A stretch of DNA of 64,000 bases from the NCBI GenBank assembly GCA_009667805.1, contig CM019063.1, positions 192,461,871 through 192,525,870 of the forward strand, given 5' to 3'. Source of the stretch: Leptobrachium leishanense (Eukaryota; Chordata; Amphibia; Anura; Megophryidae). The notes below the pieces were generated by a model. The model ran no database searches and was not told where the DNA came from. It saw only the letters and a list, made by a program, of their open reading frames with translations. Position 1 is the first letter of the stretch. The number at the start of each line of letters is the position of its first letter. Both the position numbers and the translations under genes were made by a program. Below are positions 23,080-32,800 of this stretch, piece by piece.

Positions 23080-23487
23080 GAATGTCCCATCCAGCTCCTG
23101 GAGCGGGATATTTTTTGCAAATTGCAAGCCCAAATTATGGTTTTTTTTTTCCCCGGGGGTCACGTTCAATTAAACCTGCCGGAGAGTGGCAGTTTTGTTC
23201 GGTAGTATAATCCAGCCAGCCCGCACAACCCCCAATCTGTGAAAATCGCAGTAGTTATGCCGAGGGAAGAAGAATGGCGCACGGCACCTACTCTGTCTGC
23301 CACGCTGGATCCGCACGCACTACTCCTTGGAATTCCTGAGGTGGGGGCGGAGGACAACCCGCCCAGATTAGTTGAATTAAAGCCCGGCGCAAAACCGGTG
23401 GCTCTAAGACAATATTATATACCACAGAAAGCCAAGCAGGTTACAGAGTGTCTAAAAAGAAAACACAAATATATAAACAGAGTGTAA
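23080..23487 (+). pseudogene. ERV protease end and first part of reverse transcriptase
   Basis: Read from 23080 there is a short protease C-terminal piece (LLERDIFCKLQAQI), then a stop-rich linker. From about 23240 an RT N-terminus follows with LVELKPGAKPVALRQYYIP near 23365-23420 and a helix ending at about 23457. The frame stops at 23487. The next recognisable RT piece is the connection region, so about 200 residues of fingers and palm, including the catalytic YxDD box, are missing. The gene cannot make an active polymerase. Confidence 0.78.
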
Positions 23488-24744
23488 AATACCTGGGATT
23501 CCAGTTAACAGGTACCAAACGTGCACTAGGGGCAGAAAGAAAAAAAAAGCAATGTGCCGCATACCCCAACTAAAGACCAGGAGACAAGTCCGTGAGTTCC
23601 TGGGAGCTGCAGGCTTCTGCCGCCTGTGGATCCCCAACTTCGCAGAAATTGCCAAGCCGCTTCATCAAGCAACCAAGGAAAGAGAATTAGACCCCTTTCA
23701 TTGGGAAGAAGAGCAAACCGCAGCGTTTCTGAAATTAAAGACTCTGCTAATGGAAGCTCCTGCACTGGGTCTGCCAGATCATAGCAAGCCTTTCCAGCTG
23801 TTCGTACATGAACATAACCAAACAGCAACAGGAGTATTGGTCCAGACCTTTGGCTCGTGGCTGAGGCCTGTGGCCTACCTCTCCAAGCAACTCGACCCTG
23901 TGGCCTGCGGCCTACCCCCATGCCTGAAAGCAGTGGCTGCCACCGCAATGCTGATAGCAGAAGCAGACAAGCTGACCCTTGGACAAGTTCTTCATGTCAA
24001 GGTGCCCCATGCTGTCAAGGCTCTGCTGGATGTCAAAGGAGGTTACTGGTTTAGCAACAGCCGGATGACGAAGTACCAAGCCATGATGTGTGAAAATCCA
24101 CGGGTTCATTTGGACCTTATCGCTACCTTAAACCCTGCTACTTTACTGCCTGACTGTGAAGAGGATCCAAATCATGAATGCCTCCAAGTCATGGAAGAAG
24201 TGTTCAGTAGCAGGCCAGATTTGAAAGACGTACCCCTAGACAAATACGATCTACAGCTATTCACTGATGGTAGCAGCTACATGGATGATGGGAAGAAAGT
24301 CTCCGGCTATGCAGTAGTCTCAACAGAAGAAATTATTGAAGCAAAGCCACTGCCAGGCCATACATCGGCACAACTAGCTGAAATAACAGCCTTAACCAGA
24401 GCCCTTGAAATTTCTGAAGGCAAAAGAGTAAATATCTATACAGATTCCAAATACGCCTTCATGACAGTCCATGCACATGGTGCACTCTACAAAGAAAGAG
24501 GCCTACTCACGTCTTCAGGACAACAAATTAAATATGCTGCAGAAATCACGGCCCTCCTGGAAGCAGTGTGGAAACCAGTGCTGTCAGCATCATGCACTGT
24601 CGTGGCCATCAAAAAGGCCGTGATGAAATTCCAAAAGGTAACAGACGCGCGGACCAGGCCGCAAAAGCAGCTGCAAAACCGCCACCACCAACAGAAGCAG
24701 AAGCTCAAGCTAAAGTACTGATCTGCAAGCAAGAGCCTCAATCT
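23484..24744 (+). pseudogene. ERV RT connection domain and RNase H
   Basis: KYLGFQLTG near 23486 and REFLGAAGFCRLWIPNF near 23592-23640 mark the RT thumb/connection. RPVAYLSKQLDPVA is near 23867-23905, and NSRMTKYQA is near 24055. RNase H begins at about 24255 with TDGSSY (first catalytic Asp). AEITALTRALE (Glu) is near 24380 and YTDSKYAF (Asp) near 24440. The frame shifts near 24585. The next frame holds HCRGHQKG and NRRADQAAK, the last catalytic region, and then a Pro/Ala linker leading directly into the OGFr domain. Confidence 0.85.
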
Positions 24745-25305
24745 TCCATGCCAAATTACGAGTTCTATGAATTTGATAAAGTTTGAACCCCACGGCGAGT
24801 TCATTGAAATAATATTGAACAAATGGCAAGATGATTATGAACTGTTAGAACTCAATCATGATTATATCCAATGGTTTTTCCCAACTCGAACACAAGGCCG
24901 AAATTTCTACTCTACTCCCCTAAATCCGCAAGAGACATGCCTAATGGTTAACACCTCAGAAGTTCAGCAAAGACTGCGCAGAGTCTGCAAGATGAGGCTG
25001 AAATTCTTCGGCGTAAAAATAGTGGGGAGGAGGAAGACAAAGAAACAATTGAAGTTGAACGAGCAGAGAATTTCGCGTCACGTTTTGAAAATTTGACAAT
25101 CAATTCTCACAATAATCTACGAATCACACGAATACTGCACAGTCTGGGAGAATTGGGAGCAGAAGAATATCAAGTCCCACTGGTGAGGTTCTTCCTCAAG
25201 GAGATCCTTATCAAGAACAGACTGCCAAGAATGAAGAAAAGTGTAATGAATTTTTTTATACCAGCAGTAAGAGATTCACAAGACAGACAAGATTTGTTAT
25301 TTTGA
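24745..25305 (+). pseudogene. OGFr_N domain (opioid growth factor receptor N-terminal domain) captured in pol
   Basis: Three consecutive frames give one domain of about 184 codons. 24748-24766 begins PNYEFY. 24767-25020 holds FEPHGEFIE, DDYELLELNHDYIQW and FFPTRTQGRNFYS, then LKFFGVKI. 25021-25302 holds ENFASRFENL, HNNLRITRILHSLGELG, then VPLVRFFLKEIL and MNFFIPAVRD. The order and spacing match OGFr_N from start to end: Y-I-Q-W with the following FP, H-N-N-L-R-I-T-R-I-L and S-L-G-E-L-G are hallmark strings. OGFR is a host nuclear-envelope/nuclear receptor-like protein that restrains proliferation. There are no introns, no poly-A and no flanking repeat. RNase H lies upstream in frame with the first piece; the integrase core follows. 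Two frameshifts (about 24766 and 25020) and a stop at 25303 disable it. Confidence 0.88.
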
Positions 25306-26188
25306 GAACAGGCCCATCGGGCTATCCCCAATGGTATTATTACAAATAGACTTTACAGTGCTGCCACCCTGCAAAGGATACAAATATTTACTAGTGATGG
25401 TGTGCACTTTGACAGGATGGGTAGAAGCCTTCCCAACAACTGAAAAGACGACAGAAGTGGTAAAGAGTCTAATGAAAGAAATAATACCACGTTACGGACT
25501 TCCACTCGAGATAGGGTCGGACAATGGCCCTGCATTTATCCAGAACTGTTTACAACAATTTGCCCGGCTACTGGGCATCACCTGGAAGCTATAGACCGCC
25601 TACAGGCCCCAAAGTTCGGGAAAAGTTGAAAGAATGAACCGTACCCTAAAGACTTTGATGTCCAAACTGTGCCAAGAGACGTCACTAGGCTGGTTGGACT
25701 TGCTGCCGATAGTCCTTTTGCACATTAGGTGCAGACCAACCCCCCAATTGAAGCTAAGTCCGTACGAACTTATGTTTGGACGGCCAACCCCTCTGATTAA
25801 TGGACTAAGGGGGGACCTTCGGGCATTGGGAGAAATTAAACTAAATGAACAAGTAGTAATGCTGGGTAAATCAATGCAGAAGTTAAATATTTGGGTGGGG
25901 GATAATATACTGTATTCTCTGTATTTTTCACTGTATAAGTATTGTCCGGGTGACTCAGTATGGGTAAAAGAGTGGAAAAATGATCCACTAGATCCAAAAT
26001 GGAAAGGTTTTTATTTTGTCCTGTTATCAACCCCTATAGCAGTAAAGGTTGCCGAGGTGGTCCCGTGGATACATCACTCCAGGGTAAAAGCAGCCGCAGC
26101 CAGTCCTGAACCAACATGGAAGGTTGTTACCAACGAGACCAACCCACTGAGGCTGAAGCTGACAAAGACCACAGCCATGAGCACCTAA
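25306..26188 (+). pseudogene. ERV integrase core and C-terminal domain
   Basis: The core opens near 25308. It has the first catalytic Asp in QIDFT (about 25350), GYKYLLVMVCTLTGWVEAFPT, the second Asp in GSDNGPAF (about 25518) and the Glu in SGKVERMNRT (about 25625). A TAG at 25592-25594 interrupts the frame, which then continues unchanged. A C-terminal SH3-like part with GDSVWVKEW near 25950 ends at 26188. The zinc-binding HHCC domain is missing and the OGFr domain stands in its place. The 3' end overlaps the env start at 26116, the usual pol/env overlap of gammaretroviruses. Confidence 0.85.
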
Positions 26189-27773
26189 ATGATCCTAACC
26201 CAGATAATACAGAGGATCAACAAGTGGGTGTTTTGATGGGCACAGGTCCTGACCACCCGCCAACGGGGGATACCCACAGGGTGCTTTTTAGGGGCCCGGC
26301 CCCCACCCTTGATTATCCAGAAATGTTTTTTATTTTTGAAATTCCGGTGGGGAGGGATTGGGTTTATGTGACTGTAAAAAGAATTGCCCAAGGAATTCTG
26401 ACACTCGGGGCATTTGTGGTGCTGATTTTATATCTTGCTAATTTGATTTATGGACTCTCGCGTGGAGTATGCTCTAATTGTACGGGCAATGTGGGGAAAG
26501 TGGATATTTCCCATATCTGGAATGGTACGCACCCGGTGATGGAGAACCGTACCATGTGGAGACAAAAACGAGAGGCGCTATCTGGAACCAACCCAAGAGG
26601 ACACTTACTTGTGCAATTCAAATATGACTATGCTAAAAAGTCTGGGCAAACTGCATGCTGGGTGTGTAGTAGACTGCACCCAGAGACAATTCATATACCA
26701 TTTGCCTCTGTTCCAATGAATTTGAGTATGTTTGTATCAGGGAAAAGACAGAATCAGTCAGTCCCGGGTACCCTATAATAGGACCAGTGTATCCACCAGA
26801 ATGGTGTTTTCAACTAGGACCAGATAAAGAAACAAATAACGAGGGTGGGTTATGTAACTCAAGTCAGTTCAACTGGACATCATACATTTACATATTCAAA
26901 ACAGGACAAAAGGCGAATTATTTATATATACGATACAGGCAACTCACTAGAGACCAAGAGGCGGTGATTGGGAATGTGACCAATGGGAGGCAGGGTGCAG
27001 TGGATATGATGAGACGGCTGAGACATTTTGCGATAGAGATATCAAAGGGAACACTATATTCATCACCATTTATAGTGACAGGAGGGTACCAGGTGTGCTG
27101 TGAAAGGGTGTGTTACACATGGGTACCACCAACAATAACGGGAATGTGTTATTTGGCTAAGCTGGTCCCAATCCAGAAACTAAGGGGAGAAGACACAAAC
27201 ACAGACACAGAACTACACCCTAGGTACCCACTGGTGTTTGAAAGACCGAAGAGAGAATTGTTTGCGAAGATGGATCGAATATGGACATGGTTGCCAGCAT
27301 GGACTGGATGGGGAGGAGAGATGATGAGGAGATTGAATAGCTATGTCAATCTGATGGATGAGATTCTGAATAGAACCAGTATGGATATCCAGCTGCTGAA
27401 TCTGGAAATGCGTGAGTTACGAAAGGTGCAAATGATACATGAAATGGCGCTTGAGCAGATCAGTGCGGCCTTGAATGGATTGTGTGAAATGACAATGCAC
27501 TATGAATGTTGCACCTTCATCAGAAACACTACACACGAAGTCCCAGACTATTACCAGGTAATTCAAGATCATCAGGAGAAGGTAGCACAGTTGCAGGGCA
27601 CAGCCAGAAGGATTGCCGCCGAAGGCTGGAATCTGCTCCGTGGGTTTGGAGCAATGGGAGAATGGTTTGGTTCTATTTTGAGATTCATCTCAAAGATTGG
27701 ATCCATGATACTTATGATAGTGGTGATTTTGATCATAGGGATACTGATATACCGTATAGGGCTATGTTTATAG
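26116..27773 (+). pseudogene. ERV envelope glycoprotein, one frameshift
   Basis: The frame at 26116-26778 has a long polar leader (about 85 residues). A hydrophobic segment near 26390-26450 follows, then N-glycosylation sequons and CWVC (about 26655), the surface-subunit CXXC motif of class-I retroviruses. Near 26700 the frame shifts. 26787-27773 continues to a basic cleavage-type site RPKR near 27245, an aromatic stretch in place of the fusion peptide and a heptad region. A cysteine cluster spaced CX7CC is near 27482, where relatives have CX6CC, and a C-terminal membrane anchor is near 27700-27765 with a very short tail. The surface subunit is short, about 260 residues. Confidence 0.83.
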
Positions 27774-27933
27774 CCACTGTGTAAAACAGTACTGATATCT
27801 ACACAAACACAGAAGATACCACTGATAATTCCACAGGGTATGTTCCCAGTGAAAGAAACCCCCCCTTTTTCAGTAGTTTCAGAATAGTGGAGTGTAATGG
27901 CTACAAGTGCCAGGAAAAGATCCTGACACTTGA

Positions 27934-27945
27934 GCCAAGGGGGAA
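27934..27945 (+). promoter_or_regulatory. Polypurine tract of the ERV
   Basis: CCAAGGGGGAA directly precedes TGAAGTGG of the 3' LTR, as expected for plus-strand priming. Confidence 0.8.
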
Positions 27946-28618
27946 TGAAGTGGAAATAGGCTAGAAGACGGCCGCCATTGTACACAGGCGGCCATCTTGT
28001 TCAGAATATTGGTTCACTTGTATATAACTAGACAGGTTTGTAGCTGAAACTAGAATGAGGTATACGTAGAAATTTAGGAATGCGTTTAGATTAGCAGAAA
28101 AGCAATTAAAGTCTTATGAAAGATCTTTGCTGTTTCTGGCACGGAGAAGTAGATATTCCAAGGTCGTTGGGGCCCGCGGAAAGACGAAGGAGTATAGAAG
28201 ACCGGGCCCCAGGCCATCTGAATAAACATAGCCGATAGGGAGGGAGGCACTGCCCGGAGAAAGACAGCACAAACAAATCACAGACTGTCAAACTAACGAG
28301 AAGTGTATCAATTTATAGTTATATGTGGAATGTTCTTTGTGTTCGAATTAATGATGGGAGGTATTAACCCACGTGGGGTGGAATAGAGTGTCATAGGGAG
28401 GTGGGCTAATGGGGATGTACCTAATTATGTATTTGGGGCATAAAACCTCATGTCTCTGTGTAATCGGGGCTCACTCTAAGCGATTCAATCCTGTGTGAGC
28501 ACTTGTGTGACGACACAATAAACTCTTGCCTTTCCTGAAGAGACTCGTGTTTGGACAATCCTTGCTTGTGTCTGGTCCGGCGCCGTTAATGAAGTGAACC
28601 TGTCTGACTCCGGCTACA
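27946..28618 (+). repeat. 3' LTR of the young ERV
   Basis: Same length as the 5' LTR, with a single visible substitution. AATAAA at 28517-28522. Confidence 0.93.
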
Positions 28619-28756
28619 TTTCCTTGTTTATTAATTATTCACTGTTCTCCTAGTTTTTCCTGTTTTCTCAGTTGCTTCATTCTTAGTATTCTATTTCACC
28701 TACTTATCTTGTGTATTCATCACATATTGGGCTCGACCCACAACCCTGCCATCTGT
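28619..28756. other. Right flank of the young ERV
   Basis: T/C-rich, like the left flank. The first four bases TTTC equal the four bases after the 5' LTR. Confidence 0.4.
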
Positions 28757-29167
28757 AATGTGACAATGCAGTGTCAGTTATGTACATTTAAACATAGTTT
28801 TTAATGCAGATAATCTCAGTTGCGTTATTAACTTCTAGTAGAGAAATTGTTATGTCTTGGCATGTATGACATCCATTTTATGTGCAGAAGAAAAAGGAAT
28901 AGCTATAGCACGTTGCATACATAAGGATGTAAAGTTTGTGAGACTGATTCACATGAAAAGTTAGATATATAGTGGAAATTACGATGACGTGTACTTGGTC
29001 ATTTAGAACGAAAATTTTATTGTTTTTAAAGCAATTGAAAACAATACACGTTTAATAAAGATAACCATGAGGCTGTTGTGGAGAAAACATCCATTTTGTC
29101 TGCTTTCTTTCTATTTTTTACAGGTATTTACATCTGTTTGCTGGCCTTCTGAATGGGGTCTGCAACA
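28757..29167 (+). repeat. Probable 5' LTR of the second retrovirus-like element
   Basis: Ends CTGCAACA seven bases before the primer site. AATAAA lies near 29054. A 62-bp block (29064-29125) recurs at 15960-16026. The left end is uncertain. Confidence 0.5.
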
Positions 29168-29173
29168 GATTCT

Positions 29174-29191
29174 TGGGGGCTCGTCTGGGAT
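29174..29191 (+). promoter_or_regulatory. tRNA-Pro primer-binding site
   Basis: TGGGGGCTCGTCTGGGAT matches the 18-base complement of the tRNA-Pro 3' end at all but one position. It is typical of class-I retroviruses. Confidence 0.85.
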
Positions 29192-29336
29192 CGGCACGCT
29201 TGATTGATTTTTGTGGTGCCAGTCCGCAAAATTATGATCTTCATAACAGTATGAATACAACGGCTATGATCCAGAAAGGTCGTTCATGAGAAGAGCGTCC
29301 TGGCTGGTGACGTGACGGATTGTGAAAAGAGTCATG

Positions 29337-29816
29337 TCGGATAGAGTGCAGAAGAGTCTGGTGTGGGACATCAGAGAGAGGCTTCCTACCTTGTCCACTG
29401 AGGAACTGTTTCAGATCGCCCAGAGTATCGGTCCAGTAGCAGATAGGGACATTTACAAACTCGATGCTGGAGACCAAGAGGACTGCTTTGAATACATCAA
29501 TACCTTCATGTACAGTACAGACTTACTAGAAGCAGAGGATAGAGGTATGGCTGAACTTTTGAATTGGAGAGACATTTGTGCACTCTGTCAAGCATGTTCA
29601 TACTACGGTTACACCTGTTCATCAACAGAATAATGACACTGCAAATGCCACATCTTCTACAGCTGTTGTTGACAAAGGGTCTAGTATAACATCTTCACAA
29701 AATTCGATGTTGCAACAATCTTTGACCAGACTATCACAACAAACACACAGCAGTGAGAACACACAGTTTAGCAACCACCCTGAACGGTCCATGCAGTTAC
29801 CGACAGAGAAGGTAGT
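29337..29816 (+). pseudogene. gag-like frame of the second element, left part
   Basis: Met 29337 (or 29322) starts a frame with SDRVQKSLVWDIRERLP, then LSTEELFQIAQSIG and YKLDAGDQEDCFEYI. This is an all-helical N-terminal region of 80 or so residues that I do not recognise by name. Near 29575 the frame shifts to the one at 29578, a Ser/Thr/Gln-rich linker, until the chromovirus insertion. The position right after a retroviral primer site argues for Gag. It lacks the WP/PY signature seen in the young ERV, so it belongs to a different lineage. Confidence 0.5.
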
Positions 29817-30498
29817 TGTCACGGATCCCCCTGGTTACCAAGATGGTGGTCCCTTTACGCAGACCGCTCACTACCCTTCCGATCCTTAGAGTGGTCGGCA
29901 CGTCTAGACAGATACAGAATACGTCAAGATAGGTATACACAAAGAACGATACTAGGAGGGTACACAAGACCTTAGAATGGTTGGCTCTTCCCAAGACCTA
30001 AACAATAGAAGAGGTAGTCTGATGCGTGCTTAGGATGCCACACAGACTGACCTCGATACCAAGATAAGAAGAGTAAACGCCAATACCAGGGGTTATGCAC
30101 AGAATAGTTTGTTTGTGCCAATCGCCAGGGTGGTCGGTACACAGAATGGTTCGTTTGCCAATGCCAGGGGTCGGTACACAGAATGGTTCGTTTGCCAATG
30201 CCAGGGGTCGGTACACAGAATGGTCAGTTTGCCAATGCCAAGGGTCAATACACAGAATAGCCAATAATTTACAACAGATACAAGAGCTCTGCGGGAAGTA
30301 ACTACCACGTCAGGGCACCAGTGAGAATGTGAAGCCGGGCTTTAAACTCTGCGGGTCCGCGTCATACGCCTGGCCCCGCCCCCCGGCGTCCCACGTGTGC
30401 GGAAGCGTTCCGCGATATCACTCGGCGCCTCGCTGGCCAGCGAGCAGCGAGGAAGCCGCTGCCAGGCGCCGGGAGGGGGGCCGCGGACAACCGTCACA
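29817..30498 (-). repeat. Chromovirus LTR (3' in element orientation)
   Basis: Ends TGTCACGG and CGTCACA on the plus strand. Contains about four units of a 37-bp repeat at 30080-30262 built on CAATGCCAGGGGTCGG and CAGAATGGTTCG, and a C+G-rich end (30350-30490). A purine tract (30499-30511, minus) adjoins it. Confidence 0.9.
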
Positions 30499-30549
30499 GT
30501 ACCCCCCCTCTACGGGCGGCCACTGGACGACCCCCAGGGGCACAGGGAT

Positions 30550-31740
30550 GAGCCAAATAGAAGGCCTTCACCAAGCGAGGGGCATGAACCTCAGTAGCCG
30601 GAAGCCAAGAGCGGTCCTCCGGACCGTAGCCCACCCAGTCCACTAAGTACTGAAGGACCCCCCTAGAAACCCTGGCGTCCAGAATGGCCTTAACTTCAAA
30701 CTCCTCCTCGCCCTCCACAGAGACCGGAGGAGGGGGGACACGGGCCCTGGTGTACCGATTACACAAAAGCGGTTTTAAAAGGCTCACGTGGAACACGTTG
30801 TGTATCCTGATATGGGAGGGCAGTGCCAAGGCATAGGAGACCGGGCTGAGTCGCCGCAGTATCTTGTAAGGGCCTATGTATCTGGGGGCTAGTTTCATCG
30901 ATGGCACTAAGAGCTTAATGTTCCGCGAAGAAAGCCAAACCCTGTCCCCGACTTGATACACAGGTGCTGGTCCCCTACGTCTATCGGCCTTCGTTTTCTG
31001 GACAATACTGCTCCTCTCCAGTGCCTGTTTAACCCTCCCCCAGGTCTCAGTCAATGACGCCAAGTGCTCATCCAGAGCAGGAATCGCGGTATCAGGAAAT
31101 GCAGTGGGAAGCACGGGAGGATCAAATCCGTAAACCGTGAAGAAAGGGGAATGACCACTGGCTTCACTCACGGCACTGTTTAGGGCATACTCGGCCCAAG
31201 GTAGCAGGTCTGACCAATTATCCTGTCGTTCAGATATGAAACACCTGAGATACTTCTCAACATTTTGATTGGCCCTTTCTGCTGCCCCGTTCGTTTGGGG
31301 GTGATAGGCCGAGGAGAAGGACAGGTCTATTCCCACATTCTTGCAGAACCCCCTCCAGAATCTGGAGACAAACTGAGTCCCCCTATCAGAAACAATCCCA
31401 AGAGGGATACCGTGTATGCGGACCACGTTGGCGATGAAAATGGGCACCAGCTCGGCTGCTGACGGTAGCTTCCGAAGAGGAACATAGTGACCCATTTTGG
31501 AAAAGCGATCTATAATCGTGAGTATAACAGTATTCCCTTTGGACTCGGGTAACTCTACTATAAAATCCATGGCTATCTGCGACCATGGTCGTTCGGGGAT
31601 AGGCAGGGGCTGGAGTAAACCAATGGGCGCTGCGTCTTAGGACTCTTATTTCTTGTGCATACCTCGCACACGGCTATGTAATCTTTAATATCCCGGCGCA
31701 TCGTGGCCACCATAGCAGTTTTCGGATGCTAGCCACTGTT
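30550..31740 (-). pseudogene. Chromovirus integrase with C-terminal chromodomain
   Basis: Reading leftward from about 31740, the zinc-finger cysteines (VCEVC) occur in broken frames. The open frame from 31570 then starts at MDFIVELPES, which contains the first catalytic Asp. The second is in VSDRGTQF and the Glu in NGAAERANQ. GDRVWLSSRNI and the YIGPYKI/VFHVSLLKP region form the C-terminal domain. From about 30720 to 30560 a chromodomain follows (EEFEVKAILDAR, YLVDWVGYG, SWLPATEV). Chromodomains steer integration to marked chromatin. The frame at 30494-31570 (358 codons) is intact; the zinc-finger part is broken. Confidence 0.9.
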
Positions 31741-31799
31741 TTGGTGATCCCCATATGCCCAGAGGTTTTATTGTCATGGTAAATCTTAAGGACTTCTTC

Positions 31800-32800
31800 T
31801 CTTTCCTTCTCAGGTACAAAGAGCTTCGCGGGAGGCCTCCCCCCGGAGCCTTATCTTGGACAGTCTGCAATCGGATCATCAGAGGGGATGAGACACTAAT
31901 CGTGGTAGAGGCTATAATCCTCTCCTGAGGTACAATGGGATGTTGATCCTGCACGTTATGTTCATAGGATTCATACTGTCTAGATAACGCATCTGCTTTT
32001 ATGTTTCTTGACCCAGGTCTATATGTGAGGACGAAATTAAAACTTGAAAGAAACAAAGACCATCTCGCTTGTCTGGCGTTCAATCGTTTCGCGTCTCCAA
32101 TGTACGTGAGATTCTTATGATCAGTTATGATAACGATTGGGTCCGTAGATCCCTCTAATAAGTATCTCCACTCTGCCAAGGCTGCGATAACTGCTAACAA
32201 CTCTCTATTACCGATGTCATAGTTTCTCTCGGCCGGAGACAACTTCCGGGAATAGAAGCCGCATGGATGCAAAGGTTTATCGGGTGCCCGCCTTTGGGAC
32301 AAGACTGCTCCAAGACCGAGTTCGGAGGCGTCAACCTCGAGTTGGAAGGGCAGAGCTGGATCAGGATGTCGGAGAACAGGGGCAGTCGTGAATGCCTGTT
32401 TGAGGGCCTCGAAGGCTTGCCTGGCCTGGGGTGTCCATTTCTGATTTCCCACCCCTTTCCTAGTCATGGCCGTGAGAGGAGCTACCAAGGCCGAAAAGTC
32501 TTTAATGAACCTTCGATAATAGTTGGTAAAACCTAGAACCTCTGGATGGCTTTAAGCCCTTGGGGTAGGGGCCAGTCGAGGATTGCCGACAATTTACCAG
32601 GATCCATCTGAAACCCCTCAGGGGTTATGATATACACCAAGGAAGTGCACCATCTCTATATCAAATAGGCACTTTTCTAATTTGCAGTATAAGCCGGCCT
32701 TCAATAGTCTCCTTAACACTTGTTGCACATGGGCGTGATGGGTCTCCTTATCTGGAGAGTATATCAGGATGTCATCGAGATACACTATGACGAATGTTTG
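31800..32800 (-). pseudogene. Chromovirus RT end and RNase H
   Basis: The RT catalytic box YLDD is readable near 32775-32790 but in a frame different from the upstream RT. Then come broken frames with KCLF and FLG. The frame from 32488 reads [29 protein letters not shown] (first RNase H Asp), [17 protein letters not shown] (Glu), [10 protein letters not shown] (Asp) and ADALSRQ. It ends in a linker toward integrase near 31700. Confidence 0.87.

Larger units (their letters stand above)
19841..28618 (+). mobile_element. Class-I (gammaretrovirus-like) endogenous retrovirus carrying an OGFr domain
   Basis: Two 673-bp LTRs (19841-20513, 27946-28618) begin TGAAGTGG and end GGCTACA. The only difference that I see is T/C at 20457 against 28560. 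Between them lie a 1.2-kb leader, a broken gag matrix and PPSY region, an A+T-rich stretch, fragments of protease and RT, RNase H, an OGFr_N domain, integrase and env. The class is judged from the gag matrix, the env CWVC motif and the tRNA-Pro-like primer site. All genes are broken or partial, although the LTRs indicate recent insertion. No target-site duplication is visible (ATAC on the left, TTTC on the right). Confidence 0.93.

Noticed and set aside
24745..25305. OGFr domain as an independent host gene or a processed pseudogene
   Set aside because: It has no introns, poly-A tail or own flanking duplication, and retroviral pol adjoins it on both sides. Capture by the retrovirus fits better, though a search is needed.
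29174..29191. tRNA-Pro-like sequence as a tRNA gene fragment
   Set aside because: Only the 18-base primer complement is present, directly after an LTR end; no cloverleaf.
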